A DNA stretch of 64,000 bases from JAJPHI01 sp035541875 (lineage in GTDB: Bacteria > Desulfobacterota > Binatia > Binatales > Binataceae), in the NCBI GenBank assembly GCA_035541875.1, contig DATKML010000034.1, forward strand, positions 162,278 through 226,277, in the 5' to 3' direction. The position numbers were made by a program, and so were the translations under genes. How positions within the stretch are numbered: position 1 is the first letter of the stretch; each line of letters starts with the position of its first letter. The notes under the pieces were generated by a model. That model made no database searches and was not told where the DNA came from. It saw only the letters and a list, made by a program, of their open reading frames with translations. Positions 1 through 8,405 of the stretch are shown in pieces.

Positions 1-799
1 AAGTTCCCCAGTGAATCGGGACGAGATACTCAGCACCAGTCCCTTGGAACATCTGCCAGACCTGCTCAGGGTTAGCGTGGTTCCAGATCCAGGGATCGTA
101 GGCACCGATCGAAAACGCGGCAATTTCGGGAGGATTCGTCTTCAGGGCAGCGAAAAGATCGGTTGAGGCGGAGTCACACGCGAGCAGCATCCGATGGCCC
201 TCCTTGTCGAGGACGTAGCTGTTGAAGCCGTACGCTCGTCCGAGGGGAGGCCATCGTTTGCCCCAGTGACGCGCTCCGAGAGCCGTCACAGTCAGCCCCT
301 TTACCGACGTGCTCTCACCCCAATTCAACTCGCGAACGTCGTTGAAGCCGAGCGGCCGGATAAGGTCGCCGCATCCGGTGCAGGCCACCACCGTTGCGGT
401 CTTAGGCAGGGCCTTGAGCGAAGGAAGATCAAGATGGTCCATGTGCGCGTGAGTGATCACGATCACGTCGATCGCTTGAAGCTTGTTTGGCGGAAGCGCT
501 GGGGCGATCAGTCGGTGTGGTCCAATCGTTCCGAGCGGACCCAAGGAAAGACCGACACGATAGAAGAGCGCCGGGTCACTGATTACCCGGACCCCGTCGA
601 AGTTCATCAGCAGAGTCGCGTGGCCGAGATTCGCCATCGTGATGGCGTCGTCGGTCCATGCGGCAGGATTAAGCAGTGGAGCTCCGAGCGTGGGCTCGGA
701 AAGGGCCGGGAACGGCACTTGCAGCCATACGACGCAGGCGACAAGTGCAACGCTTGCCGTAAGAGCGACCCATCGCCAGCGTGATCGCGGGCGGGCCAC
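1..799 (-). CDS. MBL-fold metallohydrolase, NAPE-PLD-like (3' end cut by window)
   Basis: The minus-strand frame is open from a GTG at 799 to the window edge and encodes about 266 residues. An N-terminal membrane anchor or signal (WVALTASVALVACVVW) is followed by a metallo-beta-lactamase fold. The metal motif THAHMDHLD fits HxHxDH, and the strands DPALFYRVG, LLACDSAST and LVPIHWGT near the edge match the UlaG/NAPE-PLD-like branch. It is probably an exported or membrane-anchored hydrolase; its substrate cannot be told. The GTG start lies 10 bases after the stop of the preceding lipoprotein gene, which suggests one operon with it. The C-terminus, including the last metal ligand, lies outside the window. 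Confidence 0.8.
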   Translation of the reverse strand, partial: MARPRSRWRWVALTASVALVACVVWLQVPFPALSEPTLGAPLLNPAAWTDDAITMANLGHATLLMNFDGVRVISDPALFYRVGLSLGPLGTIGPHRLIAPALPPNKLQAIDVIVITHAHMDHLDLPSLKALPKTATVVACTGCGDLIRPLGFNDVRELNWGESTSVKGLTVTALGARHWGKRWPPLGRAYGFNSYVLDKEGHRMLLACDSASTDLFAALKTNPPEIAAFSIGAYDPWIWNHANPEQVWQMFQGTGAEYLVPIHWGT

Positions 800-808
800 G
801 GGATCAGC

Positions 809-1432
809 TCACTTCATCGCTTGGGCGATAGGGAAGCACGGTAGCTTCTCCACCGTCGCGTATTCGTAAGGGCGATCGTGCCACTGGAAAGTACCCGTCT
901 TGCTGGCAAACCCCGTCGAGAGCCCGGTCAGCTGGTCCTGCTCGAGTGCGTCCTTCGGCTCGGCGGCGGCGTATACCACATACTCCGATTTCCCCGGCTT
1001 CTCGGGCATCGCTAGAGGCGGAGTAAACTTCATATTGCCGAGATTTTGCGCGGGTCGCCAGGTCGAGGGGTTACCCATATCCATCGCAGGAGCCCAAACC
1101 GGGTCTCCAGTGGCGCTGTTCAAGCTCAGCTCACGCCATTCGGGCGGCTGGCCTTCCTGCGCTGTGCGTAGCTCGATAACGGCCGGCTGATCCTGTTCGA
1201 GGTTATCGCAACGCTCCTTCTCGTCGACGAAGTCCTCCTTCTTCTCCCCCTTCGCGGCTTGATGCTCCGCGGCGGCGTTGAGCACGCTCGATCCGACGGC
1301 TTTGGCCGCGCTCACGGCCAGCGGGATGGCTGCGAGACATCCCCCGGAGAACGACCCGAGCGACAAGAGTAGGGCACTGGTAAGCAACCGCGAGAGCATC
1401 GGGTTTTGCGAGCCGATCGGTCGCCAGGTCAT
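809..1432 (-). CDS. predicted lipoprotein of unknown function
   Basis: This 207-residue protein has a hydrophobic N-terminal segment ending in a lipobox-like LGSFSGGC (Cys about residue 32), so it is probably a secreted lipoprotein. The remainder is polar with no recognised domain. A Lys/Glu-rich stretch follows the lipidation site, then repeated short strands such as PVWAPAMDMGNPSTWRP. The ATG overlaps the stop of the upstream methyltransferase by one base (TGATG), which argues for translational coupling and for this start; an internal Met at residue 12 would give a more typical signal length. It sits directly upstream of the MBL hydrolase. Function unknown. Confidence 0.65.
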   Translation of the reverse strand: MTWRPIGSQNPMLSRLLTSALLLSLGSFSGGCLAAIPLAVSAAKAVGSSVLNAAAEHQAAKGEKKEDFVDEKERCDNLEQDQPAVIELRTAQEGQPPEWRELSLNSATGDPVWAPAMDMGNPSTWRPAQNLGNMKFTPPLAMPEKPGKSEYVVYAAAEPKDALEQDQLTGLSTGFASKTGTFQWHDRPYEYATVEKLPCFPIAQAMK

Positions 1433-2433
1433 CAGCGAGGCCTCCTTCCAAGCACGAGTGAAGAGGTAAAGGGCGGACTGGGTAACGCGATCAGTTGGAT
1501 ATCAGCAAAGCGCGCAGCTTCAAGCCATGCTTTAACTTCACCCAAGCTGTAGTCCCGGCCCTTCGTGGTCAGCAGCATGAACAACGCGAAGACCGCTCCT
1601 GCAGCGGGTTCGGTCAGCGCTTCGTTCATAATGTGATCCTTTAGGATTATCAGACCGCCAGGGCTAAGTGCGCGAAAACATTTACTAATCAAAGCCACGT
1701 TGGTGGTTTCGTTTTCGCTGTGGATGATATTTGAGAGGAAGATCACGTCCACTGGTCCGGGCAGCTCGCCGAGGTTGTAATCGACCTCGCGGAGATCGAT
1801 CCGCGCGAGCACATCGGAGGCGTGACGGGCCAATATATCGCGAGCAACTTCAAGCGTGGCTTTAAGATCCCAAATAGAGCCGCGAGCGTCGGGCCAGCGT
1901 CGCAGGAACTCGACCAGGTAGGTTCCGGGGCCGCCGCCGAGATCGACTATCGTTCGAGCGAAGCCGAGATCGAGATGCGCCGTCGTCCATTCGGCGTCGC
2001 CTCGAGCGCGCACGAGACTGTCCATCGCACCGATAAAGCGCGCAGTATCCTCGCGCCGGTTCTGGAACATATCCGGCAAGCGAGCGGGACTACCCGAACG
2101 AATCGACTCCTCGAGACGCCCCCATACATCCCAGAGGGCTCCGTCGAAGAGAATCATTCCACCGAGGTATCCGGACGAAGCCTCAACGAGATACCGGCGC
2201 GAGGCGTCGCTCAGACAGAAGCGCCCTGCCCGCTTCTCCAGCAACTCCAGAGCGACGAGTGCATTCGCGAGCAGCATTGTCGCCCGCGGCTCGCATCGGA
2301 GAGCCGCAGCCAACGATGCTGCATCGTGATCGGCTTTGCCAAGAGCCTCGAACAGACCGAGCTTGAGTGCAACCTGAATCGTTCGAGCTTCCGCATGGCC
2401 CCCGGCCATCGCGGAGATTCGCGCGAAATCCAT
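1432..2433 (-). CDS. SAM-dependent O-methyltransferase, acetylserotonin OMT type
   Basis: The 333-residue protein has the layout of plant-type and bacterial small-molecule O-methyltransferases. An N-terminal winged-helix dimerisation domain (about 1-100, ALKLGLFEAL) is followed by a Rossmann methyltransferase domain with SAM motif I IVDLGGGPGTYLVEF, an acidic VDVIFLSNIIHSENE strand, and the post-motif GGLIILKDHIMNE. It would methylate a hydroxyl on a small, probably aromatic, substrate. Its stop overlaps the start of the lipoprotein gene, so methyltransferase, lipoprotein and MBL hydrolase form a likely operon. Substrate unknown. Confidence 0.8.
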   Translation of the reverse strand: MDFARISAMAGGHAEARTIQVALKLGLFEALGKADHDAASLAAALRCEPRATMLLANALVALELLEKRAGRFCLSDASRRYLVEASSGYLGGMILFDGALWDVWGRLEESIRSGSPARLPDMFQNRREDTARFIGAMDSLVRARGDAEWTTAHLDLGFARTIVDLGGGPGTYLVEFLRRWPDARGSIWDLKATLEVARDILARHASDVLARIDLREVDYNLGELPGPVDVIFLSNIIHSENETTNVALISKCFRALSPGGLIILKDHIMNEALTEPAAGAVFALFMLLTTKGRDYSLGEVKAWLEAARFADIQLIALPSPPFTSSLVLGRRPR

Positions 2434-2515
2434 CCCTTATTGGCCGCGCCGAGCAGGCGCGGCACCCCCTCCACCTGAAAAAATCCAGCCCCTCAGGGTG
2501 TAGGCTATAAGATTG

Positions 2516-3484
2516 TCAGGGGATGAGCACCAACTTTCCGACAGATTGCCGCGACTCCATAAAGCGATGCGCCTCGGGTGCCTGTGCCAGCGGGAAGGTC
2601 TTGCCGACGAGCATCTTCAGCTTGCCCTCCTTCATCAGCTGGAAGCAGGATTCGGTCCCCTCCTTCATCAGGTGCGCATTCGAAGATGCCGTGAACAGAA
2701 TAAAGCCGCTGACCTTTACGGCCTTCTCGAAGAGGCGCATCGGATCGATCTTGTCCGGCGGGCCACCGGCGCGACCGTAAAGGATGACGTGGCCGAAGGG
2801 GGCTGCGCACTTGATGCCCTTTTCGAAGGTGGGCTTGCCGACCGCATCGAGGTTGAGGTCGATACCCTTGCCGTTGGTTAGCCGTAAGGCTTCTTCCGCG
2901 AGATCGTGAGTCTCGTAGTTGATCACTTCGTCGGCGCCGTACTGCTTCGCGATCGCGATTTTGTTGTCGCTCGAAACCGTGCCGATTACGCGCGCGCCGG
3001 CCGCCTTCGCGATCTGCATCGCGACTATACCGACTCCGCCAGCCGCCGAATGGACCAACACGGTCTGCCCCGGCGTCATGTGATGGCAGGTGTGGATCAT
3101 GAACCAGGCAGTGAGAGTCTGGATCGGGAAGGCCGCACCCTCCTCGAAGTCGACGTGATCGGGCAGCGGAATCACCTGAGCGGCGTGGAAGAGCGAGTAC
3201 TCCGCATAGCACTTTAGGCCGATACCCGCGACACGCATCCCGGGCTTCAATCCTTCGACGCCCGGCCCGACCTCATCGATAATGCCCGCGCCTTCCATCC
3301 CTGGCGTATCAGGCAGCTTGGGTTTGATAACGTAGTTGCCCTTGCGAAAGAAATTATCGGCAAAATTGATCCCGACCGCATGATTCCGCACCCGTACCAT
3401 CCCGGGCCGCACTTCGGGCTTCGGGATATCGACGATATGCATCATCTCGGGACCGCCTACTTCCTTGAACTGGATCGCTTTCAT
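2516..3484 (-). CDS. NADPH:quinone reductase / zinc-type alcohol dehydrogenase family
   Basis: This is an MDR-superfamily oxidoreductase of 322 residues. The chosen ATG (MKAIQFKEVGGPEMM) is preceded by GGGAG; a longer frame to 3523 adds residues that do not resemble the family. The N-terminal GroES-like domain contains the quinone-reductase signature around GMEGAGIIDEVGPGVEG. The Rossmann domain has VLVHSAAGGVGIVAMQIAK, binding NADPH. It lacks the catalytic zinc-binding Cys/His set of alcohol dehydrogenases, as expected for QorA-like reductases. It probably reduces quinones or enones with NADPH in the cytoplasm. It is an isolated gene. Confidence 0.85.
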   Translation of the reverse strand: MKAIQFKEVGGPEMMHIVDIPKPEVRPGMVRVRNHAVGINFADNFFRKGNYVIKPKLPDTPGMEGAGIIDEVGPGVEGLKPGMRVAGIGLKCYAEYSLFHAAQVIPLPDHVDFEEGAAFPIQTLTAWFMIHTCHHMTPGQTVLVHSAAGGVGIVAMQIAKAAGARVIGTVSSDNKIAIAKQYGADEVINYETHDLAEEALRLTNGKGIDLNLDAVGKPTFEKGIKCAAPFGHVILYGRAGGPPDKIDPMRLFEKAVKVSGFILFTASSNAHLMKEGTESCFQLMKEGKLKMLVGKTFPLAQAPEAHRFMESRQSVGKLVLIP

Positions 3485-3661
3485 CGCGCACACTCCCTCA
3501 CAGATCTTCGAATCGACCGGCAACGGATTGCGATAACCCGTCGCTCGATCCTCAGAATGGGGTTAGCATTTAGCTCCCGTGAAGGCTATGGACCTAAGCT
3601 GGCGCGCGATCGAGTCGTTCGAGCCGAGTGTGGCGTCGATCCGCTGAGCGCTATCTCCGAT

Positions 3662-4447
3662 TCATTTACGAGCTAAATAGTGGAGCCACGGTGACTGATC
3701 GTCCTTGTGCGTCCGCTGACCATGTGAGTCGAAGGCCTCGATCTGAACGAAGCCAATTTTGGCGAGTTGGGCGAGCTGTTGCGGAATGTCGATATAGTAG
3801 GTCATCAGCGAATAACTGAACGCGGGATCATTGAGTATCGCGTATTCGTCTTCGTGTAGTTCGTACTGCCGCAGACGCCAGTGACGAGGTAACGCCAGCA
3901 GAGCATCGAGGCAGCTCTTGGCAAAATGAAGAGAGAACGCGCCGTTGCTCTGACGCCAGGGCGGCTTGGCCGCTTTGCCTGACCGATTATGCGAGCTGAA
4001 TAAGAACCAACCGCCGCCAGCGAGGACGCGATAGATCTCCGAGATGGCTCGCAAGCGATTCTGATGCGGCATGTAGTCCAGGCCATTAAACGAGAAAAAG
4101 ACAAAGTCAAAAGCTTCGTCTTCGAAACGCCGCATGTCTTGGGCATCGCAGCAGTAGATGCTCGAAAGGCCGGTCTTGCGGCGAGCTGCTTCCACCATCG
4201 CGAGCGAATAGTCGATGCCGACGTAGTGGCTACTCACATGATGCAGATAGGCGGTGGTGCGGCCACCGCCAACGCCTATATCGAGGATGCGCTTGCCCTG
4301 AATGTCCGGGAAGATCCGGGCGAGGATTACTCGCTCGGCCTCCTGCAAAGAACTGACTCGCATGTAGGCCTTGGCGGCGGACTCTGAGCCGTAGACAGCT
4401 CGGTTGGAGTCCTCAAGATAGTGCTGATCAGAACCTCGTCTCGGCAT
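3662..4447 (-). CDS. class I SAM-dependent methyltransferase
   Basis: A 261-residue methyltransferase of the Methyltransf_11/25 type. SAM motif I is ILDIGVGGGRTT (about residues 54-65), followed by the acidic YVGIDYSLAMVEAA and the motif IV strand FDFVFFSFNGLDY. GGGWFLFSSHNRSGKA follows, the usual place for motif VI. The C-terminal third (HEDEYAILNDPAFSYSLMTYYIDI) is typical of enzymes acting on glycans, lipids or small molecules, but the substrate cannot be told. It is a single gene with about 390 noncoding bases upstream. Confidence 0.8.
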   Translation of the reverse strand: MPRRGSDQHYLEDSNRAVYGSESAAKAYMRVSSLQEAERVILARIFPDIQGKRILDIGVGGGRTTAYLHHVSSHYVGIDYSLAMVEAARRKTGLSSIYCCDAQDMRRFEDEAFDFVFFSFNGLDYMPHQNRLRAISEIYRVLAGGGWFLFSSHNRSGKAAKPPWRQSNGAFSLHFAKSCLDALLALPRHWRLRQYELHEDEYAILNDPAFSYSLMTYYIDIPQQLAQLAKIGFVQIEAFDSHGQRTHKDDQSPWLHYLARK

Positions 4448-4837
4448 GCTTTGACTTAGAATCTGCGCTCGACGCCCTACTCGCCGCGAGCACGCTATTG
4501 AGCCGCACAGCTACTACGGCGCATAGGGAATAGCCTCGCACCCCACCTTCGCCTGATTTGGACCATTTGCTAACTTCGTCGCGTATCGGTCCCCGCAAGA
4601 AGCGTGCGCAGGGATTGGTGAGAGGGTAGAGTAAAGAGAGCTTGCGGTAAGTCCTTAGTTCACGATGCGCGATGTAAGACACGCCGATAATCTTCGGCAG
4701 ACCTGGTCAAAATTTTCCGGACGATACAAGCCATCGACGTGCGTCGCCGGATCGGGGACGAGCGGGCGAGCCGAGACCGAAAATTGGCCCGCAAGATTTC
4801 GAGTTAGTTGCACCGATAGAAAGAGTCACGACCTTTA
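4448..4837. other. intergenic region, no gene recognised
   Basis: About 390 bases lie between a minus-strand methyltransferase and a plus-strand HAD gene, so promoters for both should be here. A minus-strand open frame of 84 codons (4428-4682) overlaps the methyltransferase start and resembles nothing known to me. I see no convincing hairpin or repeat. Confidence 0.4.
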
Positions 4838-5461
4838 ATGCTCGACCTAGTCATGTTCGACGCCGATGGCGTCCTGTTTGATTCGTCAGAATCGAACGTC
4901 GCTTACTACAACGAGATCTTCCGAATAATCGGCGAACCGCCGCTCGATCCTGACGAGGAGCGCGCTTGTATCTTCTTTGCTGCGTTGCAGGTCTTTGAAG
5001 CACGGGCGAAAGGCGACACGGCGAGAGTGGAGCGAATGCGGGAAGTTGCGCGCACGATGGACTCGACGCCCTTCTTCCGACTTCTGCGTCCCTACCCTGG
5101 TCTGCGCGCGATGCTTCTCGAGTTCAAACGCCAGTATCGGCTGGGACTCGCGACGAATCGATCGGCGACGATTCCGGCGATCATCGACTATATCGGTCTG
5201 AGCGGTATCTTCGACGCGGTTGCAAGCGCCAAGGATAAAGTGCGACCCAAGCCCGCACCGGATATCGTGCAGCTATGTCTCGAACGCGCGGGAGTGGGTG
5301 CCGATCGCGCCGTTTATATCGGCGATAGTGATACTGATAGGATCGCGGCGGAGGAGGCGGGAACGCACTTTATCGGGGTCGGTAAGCGCGCCCCGCATTT
5401 CCATCAGATTGAGCATCTGGGGCAACTACCCGAAAAGCTGCGCGAGCTGTTTGAGCGCTGA
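4838..5461 (+). CDS. HAD-superfamily hydrolase, phosphoglycolate-phosphatase-like
   Basis: The 207-residue protein carries all four HAD motifs: I MFDADGVLFDS (nucleophile and acid/base Asp), II in GLATNRSATI (Thr/Asn), III around the Lys of ASAKDKVRPKPAP, and IV VYIGDSDTDRIAAEE. A helical C1-type cap lies between motifs I and II. This arrangement fits phosphoglycolate phosphatase or related phosphosugar and nucleotide phosphatases. It stands alone, with the dispersed repeat immediately downstream. Confidence 0.85.
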   Translation: MLDLVMFDADGVLFDSSESNVAYYNEIFRIIGEPPLDPDEERACIFFAALQVFEARAKGDTARVERMREVARTMDSTPFFRLLRPYPGLRAMLLEFKRQYRLGLATNRSATIPAIIDYIGLSGIFDAVASAKDKVRPKPAPDIVQLCLERAGVGADRAVYIGDSDTDRIAAEEAGTHFIGVGKRAPHFHQIEHLGQLPEKLRELFER

Positions 5462-5496
5462 CCCCAGGGGATCGGTTCTCACCGGCTTCCTGTTTC

Positions 5497-5637
5497 TGTC
5501 ATCCCGACCGAACCGAGTCCGCGAGCGAAGCGGAGGGATCAACGCCGAGCGATTTCTTTGCTTCGTGGCATAGTACCATCGCTTCGCCTAGACCCTTCGA
5601 CGCGACTCGCCATTCGGCTCGTCGGCTCGGGATGACA
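5497..5637. repeat. dispersed repeat with inverted ends TGTCATCCCGA / TCGGGATGACA
   Basis: This roughly 141-bp intergenic block begins TGTCATCCCGA and ends with its exact inverse, TCGGGATGACA. The interior is rich in short palindromic pieces such as GCGAGCGAAGCGGAGGGATC. Related partial copies occur near 12.93, 22.1 and 23.73 kb, always between genes. It resembles the noncoding CATCCTGAGC-type repeats seen in many environmental bacterial genomes. It encodes no protein, so it may be a non-autonomous mobile element or a REP-like structure. Confidence 0.6.
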
Positions 5638-5654
5638 AAAAATTTGAATTGAGA

Positions 5655-6014
5655 TTATTTCGTGCGGCGTTTGGGCTTCGTCACCCGAGCCACCGCAACC
5701 GGAGCTTCGCTGGGTCGATGCTCAGCCATCATCCGGTCGACCTTCATGCTAAGGTTTACAAGTTGGGTGCTGAGCGTGTCGAGACGCGACTTCAGATCCC
5801 GCACGTCGCGCTTGGAGGGTATATTGACGAAGTCGAGGAGACTTTCGATATTGCGGTCGAAGCTTTGCTTGTTGGCCATGAAGCTTTCGCCAGCGCGGCC
5901 CAGCGCTTTGCGCAGCCGATCGCTTGCCATCACCTCGTTGAAAAAGCTTGCGGCGCCCTCTTCGCTCATCTGGCGCAACTTACTCACTAAGCTCTCGACT
6001 TCGCGACGTGCCAT
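5655..6014 (-). CDS. phasin-like / PHA granule-associated-type coiled-coil protein
   Basis: The chosen start MARREVESLVSKLRQM gives 119 residues; a longer frame reaches 6095 but would overlap the divergent gene at 6052. The protein is mostly amphipathic helix (ASFFNEVMASDRLRKALGRA), with heptad-like RDLKSRLDTLSTQLVNLSMKVDRM toward the end and a basic tail KPKRRTK. This pattern is shared with small polyhydroxyalkanoate granule-associated proteins and phasin-related regulators; I cannot separate those possibilities. No PHA synthase gene is present in the window. Confidence 0.55.
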   Translation of the reverse strand: MARREVESLVSKLRQMSEEGAASFFNEVMASDRLRKALGRAGESFMANKQSFDRNIESLLDFVNIPSKRDVRDLKSRLDTLSTQLVNLSMKVDRMMAEHRPSEAPVAVARVTKPKRRTK

Positions 6015-6051
6015 AGGCTCAATATAACCCGCATCCGAAACGACGCCAACG

Positions 6052-6330
6052 ATGTCCGCACTCGCACTACTGCTAGGGATCACTTCCGGCTTCATTTTGT
6101 TCGGCTACCACGAGAGTGCCGCGACTTTGCTTATGACATCGCTGGCCGTCGATGCGTCGCTGACGCCGGTCACGACGATTATCGCGATACAGCGGAAACG
6201 GTCGTTCGCGACTTGGGCGATCCTCGGCTTCGCGTTCGGCGTATGGGCCCTCGCGTGGATCCTGCTCTTCGGCGGCCGCCCATCACGTCCCGCCGAGGAA
6301 GAGCCTCCGACTACTCCTGAAGCTGCTTGA
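6052..6330 (+). CDS. small membrane protein, unknown
   Basis: The 92-residue protein is predicted to have two or three transmembrane segments (ALALLLGITSGFILFGY; LLMTSLAVDASLTPVTTIIA; WAILGFAFGVWALAWILLF), a short basic loop QRKR and a proline/glutamate-rich tail. It is divergent from the phasin-like gene, and its 3' end overlaps the convergent hydrolase gene by 20 bases. No family recognised. Hydrophobicity and clean start/stop positions are the only support. Confidence 0.5.
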   Translation: MSALALLLGITSGFILFGYHESAATLLMTSLAVDASLTPVTTIIAIQRKRSFATWAILGFAFGVWALAWILLFGGRPSRPAEEEPPTTPEAA

Positions 6331-7447
6331 TCGAATCGATTGCCGGTTTGAAGACCTCGCGCTCGGCGCGAGTGCCGCAGATTACATCCAGATGGCCCCA
6401 GCCCTTGAGAATCGTAACATGCGTCTTCAGCCCGTCGGTTGAGGCAGCCGATTGCGCCACCCTTTCGGACCAGTCCGGAGCTATATTAGTGCTACTGAAG
6501 GCAAAGACAGGGATGTGCGATCCCTTCAGCGCCACTATCGCCGCGGACGTGAAAGAATCCTCGTAGTCCTGCACAGCGGGCCAGTAGCGATCGAAGGTGA
6601 TCAGGACGCGGGCGAGCGTAGAGGCATCAGAGAAGCCGTCGATTGGATTCGCGAGCCCACCCTTCCCGCCGAAAGCAGCGGAATCGTAAACCACATGATT
6701 CAGGTTATCGGCTGCGTCTTTGTATTGCGGGATTGGCGCCGGCGCGTGAGGATTCTCCATCACGAGCTTGAGCAGGGCGGCGCGTTTGTCCCACGTCAGA
6801 TGCTTGCCGGCAACATCCTCGGCATACATCCCGGGAGGAGGCTGGCCTTGATGCCCCCGACCAATATAGCCGTCGAAGACGAGAAGTCCGGCGATCTCGC
6901 GAGGATGCGCCCCAGCATAGAGGTAGGCGAAGCTGACACCCCGACTGAAGCCGGCGACGGTGATATGGTCAGCCCCGGTCTGCTCTTTGATAAAGCGCAC
7001 GGCGGCTTCGATATCGGAAAGAAACAGCTCATTCGTCCAATTCTTTAATTCAGCGAGATCGTTCTGTGTGGAAGTTGCGGGAACGAAGTGGGTCCGATAG
7101 TCGAGCGCCCAAAAATCGATACCGTGCGAGGCCATAAACAGGGCGAGCGAATGGCTCGTATCGTCGGGAACAACGGTCCCGTTCATCCAGGTGCCGGGCA
7201 GGTAAAGCATCACCCGCTTTTTCTGCGAGCGCGACGTGCTGTCGGTGAGGTGATGGAGCGCGATCCGATCAAACGGCGACGATCCGCGTTGCGCCGCAAA
7301 CACATATTCGTGAACGCCGGGCACGCCCACGAAGCTTCGGGGGGAGCCTTTGGCAACAAAACTCGAGGGATCGGCGGCGAGCGCGATGAGCGGAAGAGAG
7401 CTCGCCAATAGCATCGCGACGGTGACTAGCGGTATCGAACGACGCAT
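6311..7447 (-). CDS. secreted alpha/beta hydrolase
   Basis: This is a 378-residue protein with a cleavable signal peptide (LVTVAMLLASSLPLIALAA). The alpha/beta hydrolase core shows an oxyanion-type strand VMLYLPGTWMNG and the nucleophile elbow VAGFSRGVSFAYL (GFSRG, where GxSxG is usual). A late GWGHLDVICG provides the catalytic His, with an acidic residue expected between. It is probably an exported esterase or lipase-type enzyme; the substrate is unknown. The terminator of the frd operon lies upstream of its start. Confidence 0.8.
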   Translation of the reverse strand: MRRSIPLVTVAMLLASSLPLIALAADPSSFVAKGSPRSFVGVPGVHEYVFAAQRGSSPFDRIALHHLTDSTSRSQKKRVMLYLPGTWMNGTVVPDDTSHSLALFMASHGIDFWALDYRTHFVPATSTQNDLAELKNWTNELFLSDIEAAVRFIKEQTGADHITVAGFSRGVSFAYLYAGAHPREIAGLLVFDGYIGRGHQGQPPPGMYAEDVAGKHLTWDKRAALLKLVMENPHAPAPIPQYKDAADNLNHVVYDSAAFGGKGGLANPIDGFSDASTLARVLITFDRYWPAVQDYEDSFTSAAIVALKGSHIPVFAFSSTNIAPDWSERVAQSAASTDGLKTHVTILKGWGHLDVICGTRAEREVFKPAIDSIKQLQE

Positions 7448-7542
7448 CGTGATATCAACTCCTGCGAGCGGAGTTATAACATCGAAATCGCGTCCTCAGG
7501 ATGGCTCGGGCTTGCGACTCCCATGCCGCCAATCAGAAACTA

Positions 7543-7577
7543 AAACCGCCCTCGACTGAATGTGCCTGAGAGCGGTT
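7543..7577 (-). terminator. Rho-independent terminator of the frd operon
   Basis: An inverted repeat pairs AAACCGCCCTC with GAGAGCGGTTT about 50 bases after the frdD stop, reading on the minus strand. The A-rich side lies downstream, so the transcript would end in a U-rich run. Confidence 0.6.
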
Positions 7578-7628
7578 TCGCGCATGGCCCCGTGAGGTTG
7601 CGATCAGGGCTTAATCGGATTCATCGAT

Positions 7629-7988
7629 TCAGGGGACGAAGATCAGTAGCCAGCCGACGGCGATCGTGACTGCTGACGCGCCTGCGTAGCATAGCCACAT
7701 AATCACTTCGTCGAGCGGGCGGATGCCGAACAGATCGCAGATCGTGTCGCGGATACGGTACGCGGCATGCCAAATCGCGAAGATGAGCAGGGCCGCGAGA
7801 TAGATCCGGGTGAGCGGGTTTTCGAGCAGCGTCAGCATCTGACTACGATCAGGCGACGGCACTAGGTGAAGTGGCTGAAGGAGTCCGCTCAGCAGAATGT
7901 GGATCGGGAAAAAGAAGGCGACCAGAAAGCCCCCGGTGCCGAACAGCACCCAGAAGACCGGTCGATGCGATCGTTGTGTGTGAGCCAT
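7629..7988 (-). CDS. frdD: fumarate reductase membrane subunit D
   Basis: The 119-residue protein has three transmembrane helices (FWVLFGTGGFLVAFFFPIHIL; YLAALLIFAIWHAAYRI; ITIAVGW region), the size and topology of FrdD. It would anchor the FrdAB catalytic dimer with FrdC and help form the menaquinol sites. WHAAYRIRDTICDLFG matches the conserved H-x3-R segment of FrdD. It is the last gene of frdABCD, 1 base after frdC, and a terminator follows. Confidence 0.9.
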   Translation of the reverse strand: MAHTQRSHRPVFWVLFGTGGFLVAFFFPIHILLSGLLQPLHLVPSPDRSQMLTLLENPLTRIYLAALLIFAIWHAAYRIRDTICDLFGIRPLDEVIMWLCYAGASAVTIAVGWLLIFVP

Positions 7989-7989
7989 G

Positions 7990-8400
7990 TTAGAAAATCC
8001 CCAAGACGAAGGCTGCGACTACCGCCGATGCCACGAGCCAGGCGCCAAAGTTAGGCACCGAGATCAGGAAATCGGGCAGGACATTGCCCATCACGTGGCG
8101 CACGAAGACGCGCGGCACCAGGATGAACCACGTCACAGCATGGAAGCTGATCGACGCCAGCGCGATCACGTTAAGCACCATCACCACCGGGCAGGCCATG
8201 AACGCCTGAAACTTCGCGTATGCACCAACCCCGGTTTCGATCGCGCAGATTTGCATCAGCATGATGACCGTGAAGTAGACCACGAAGAAGGCGCTGGTCT
8301 CACGGACGATAAACTGGAAGTACGGCCAGCGGTCGAGATACCAAAACGGAGACATCCGCGGCCGGTAGGCTTCGGGCTGAAAGGGCTTGTACGATGGCAT
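7990..8400 (-). CDS. frdC: fumarate reductase membrane subunit C
   Basis: The 136-residue protein has the start and pattern of FrdC: YKPFQPEAYRPRMSPFWYL, then three transmembrane helices, with SISFHAVTWFILVPR in the position of the conserved quinol-site helix. It pairs with FrdD to bind menaquinol and hold FrdAB at the inner membrane face. It follows frdB by 5 bases. No haem ligand pattern of SdhC was seen, consistent with a haem-free Frd-type enzyme. Confidence 0.9.
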   Translation of the reverse strand: MPSYKPFQPEAYRPRMSPFWYLDRWPYFQFIVRETSAFFVVYFTVIMLMQICAIETGVGAYAKFQAFMACPVVMVLNVIALASISFHAVTWFILVPRVFVRHVMGNVLPDFLISVPNFGAWLVASAVVAAFVLGIF

Positions 8401-8405
8401 CGCGG

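Noticed and set aside
194..784. 196-codon plus-strand open frame at the left edge
   Set aside because: It lies antisense to a clear MBL-fold hydrolase whose motifs are on the minus strand.
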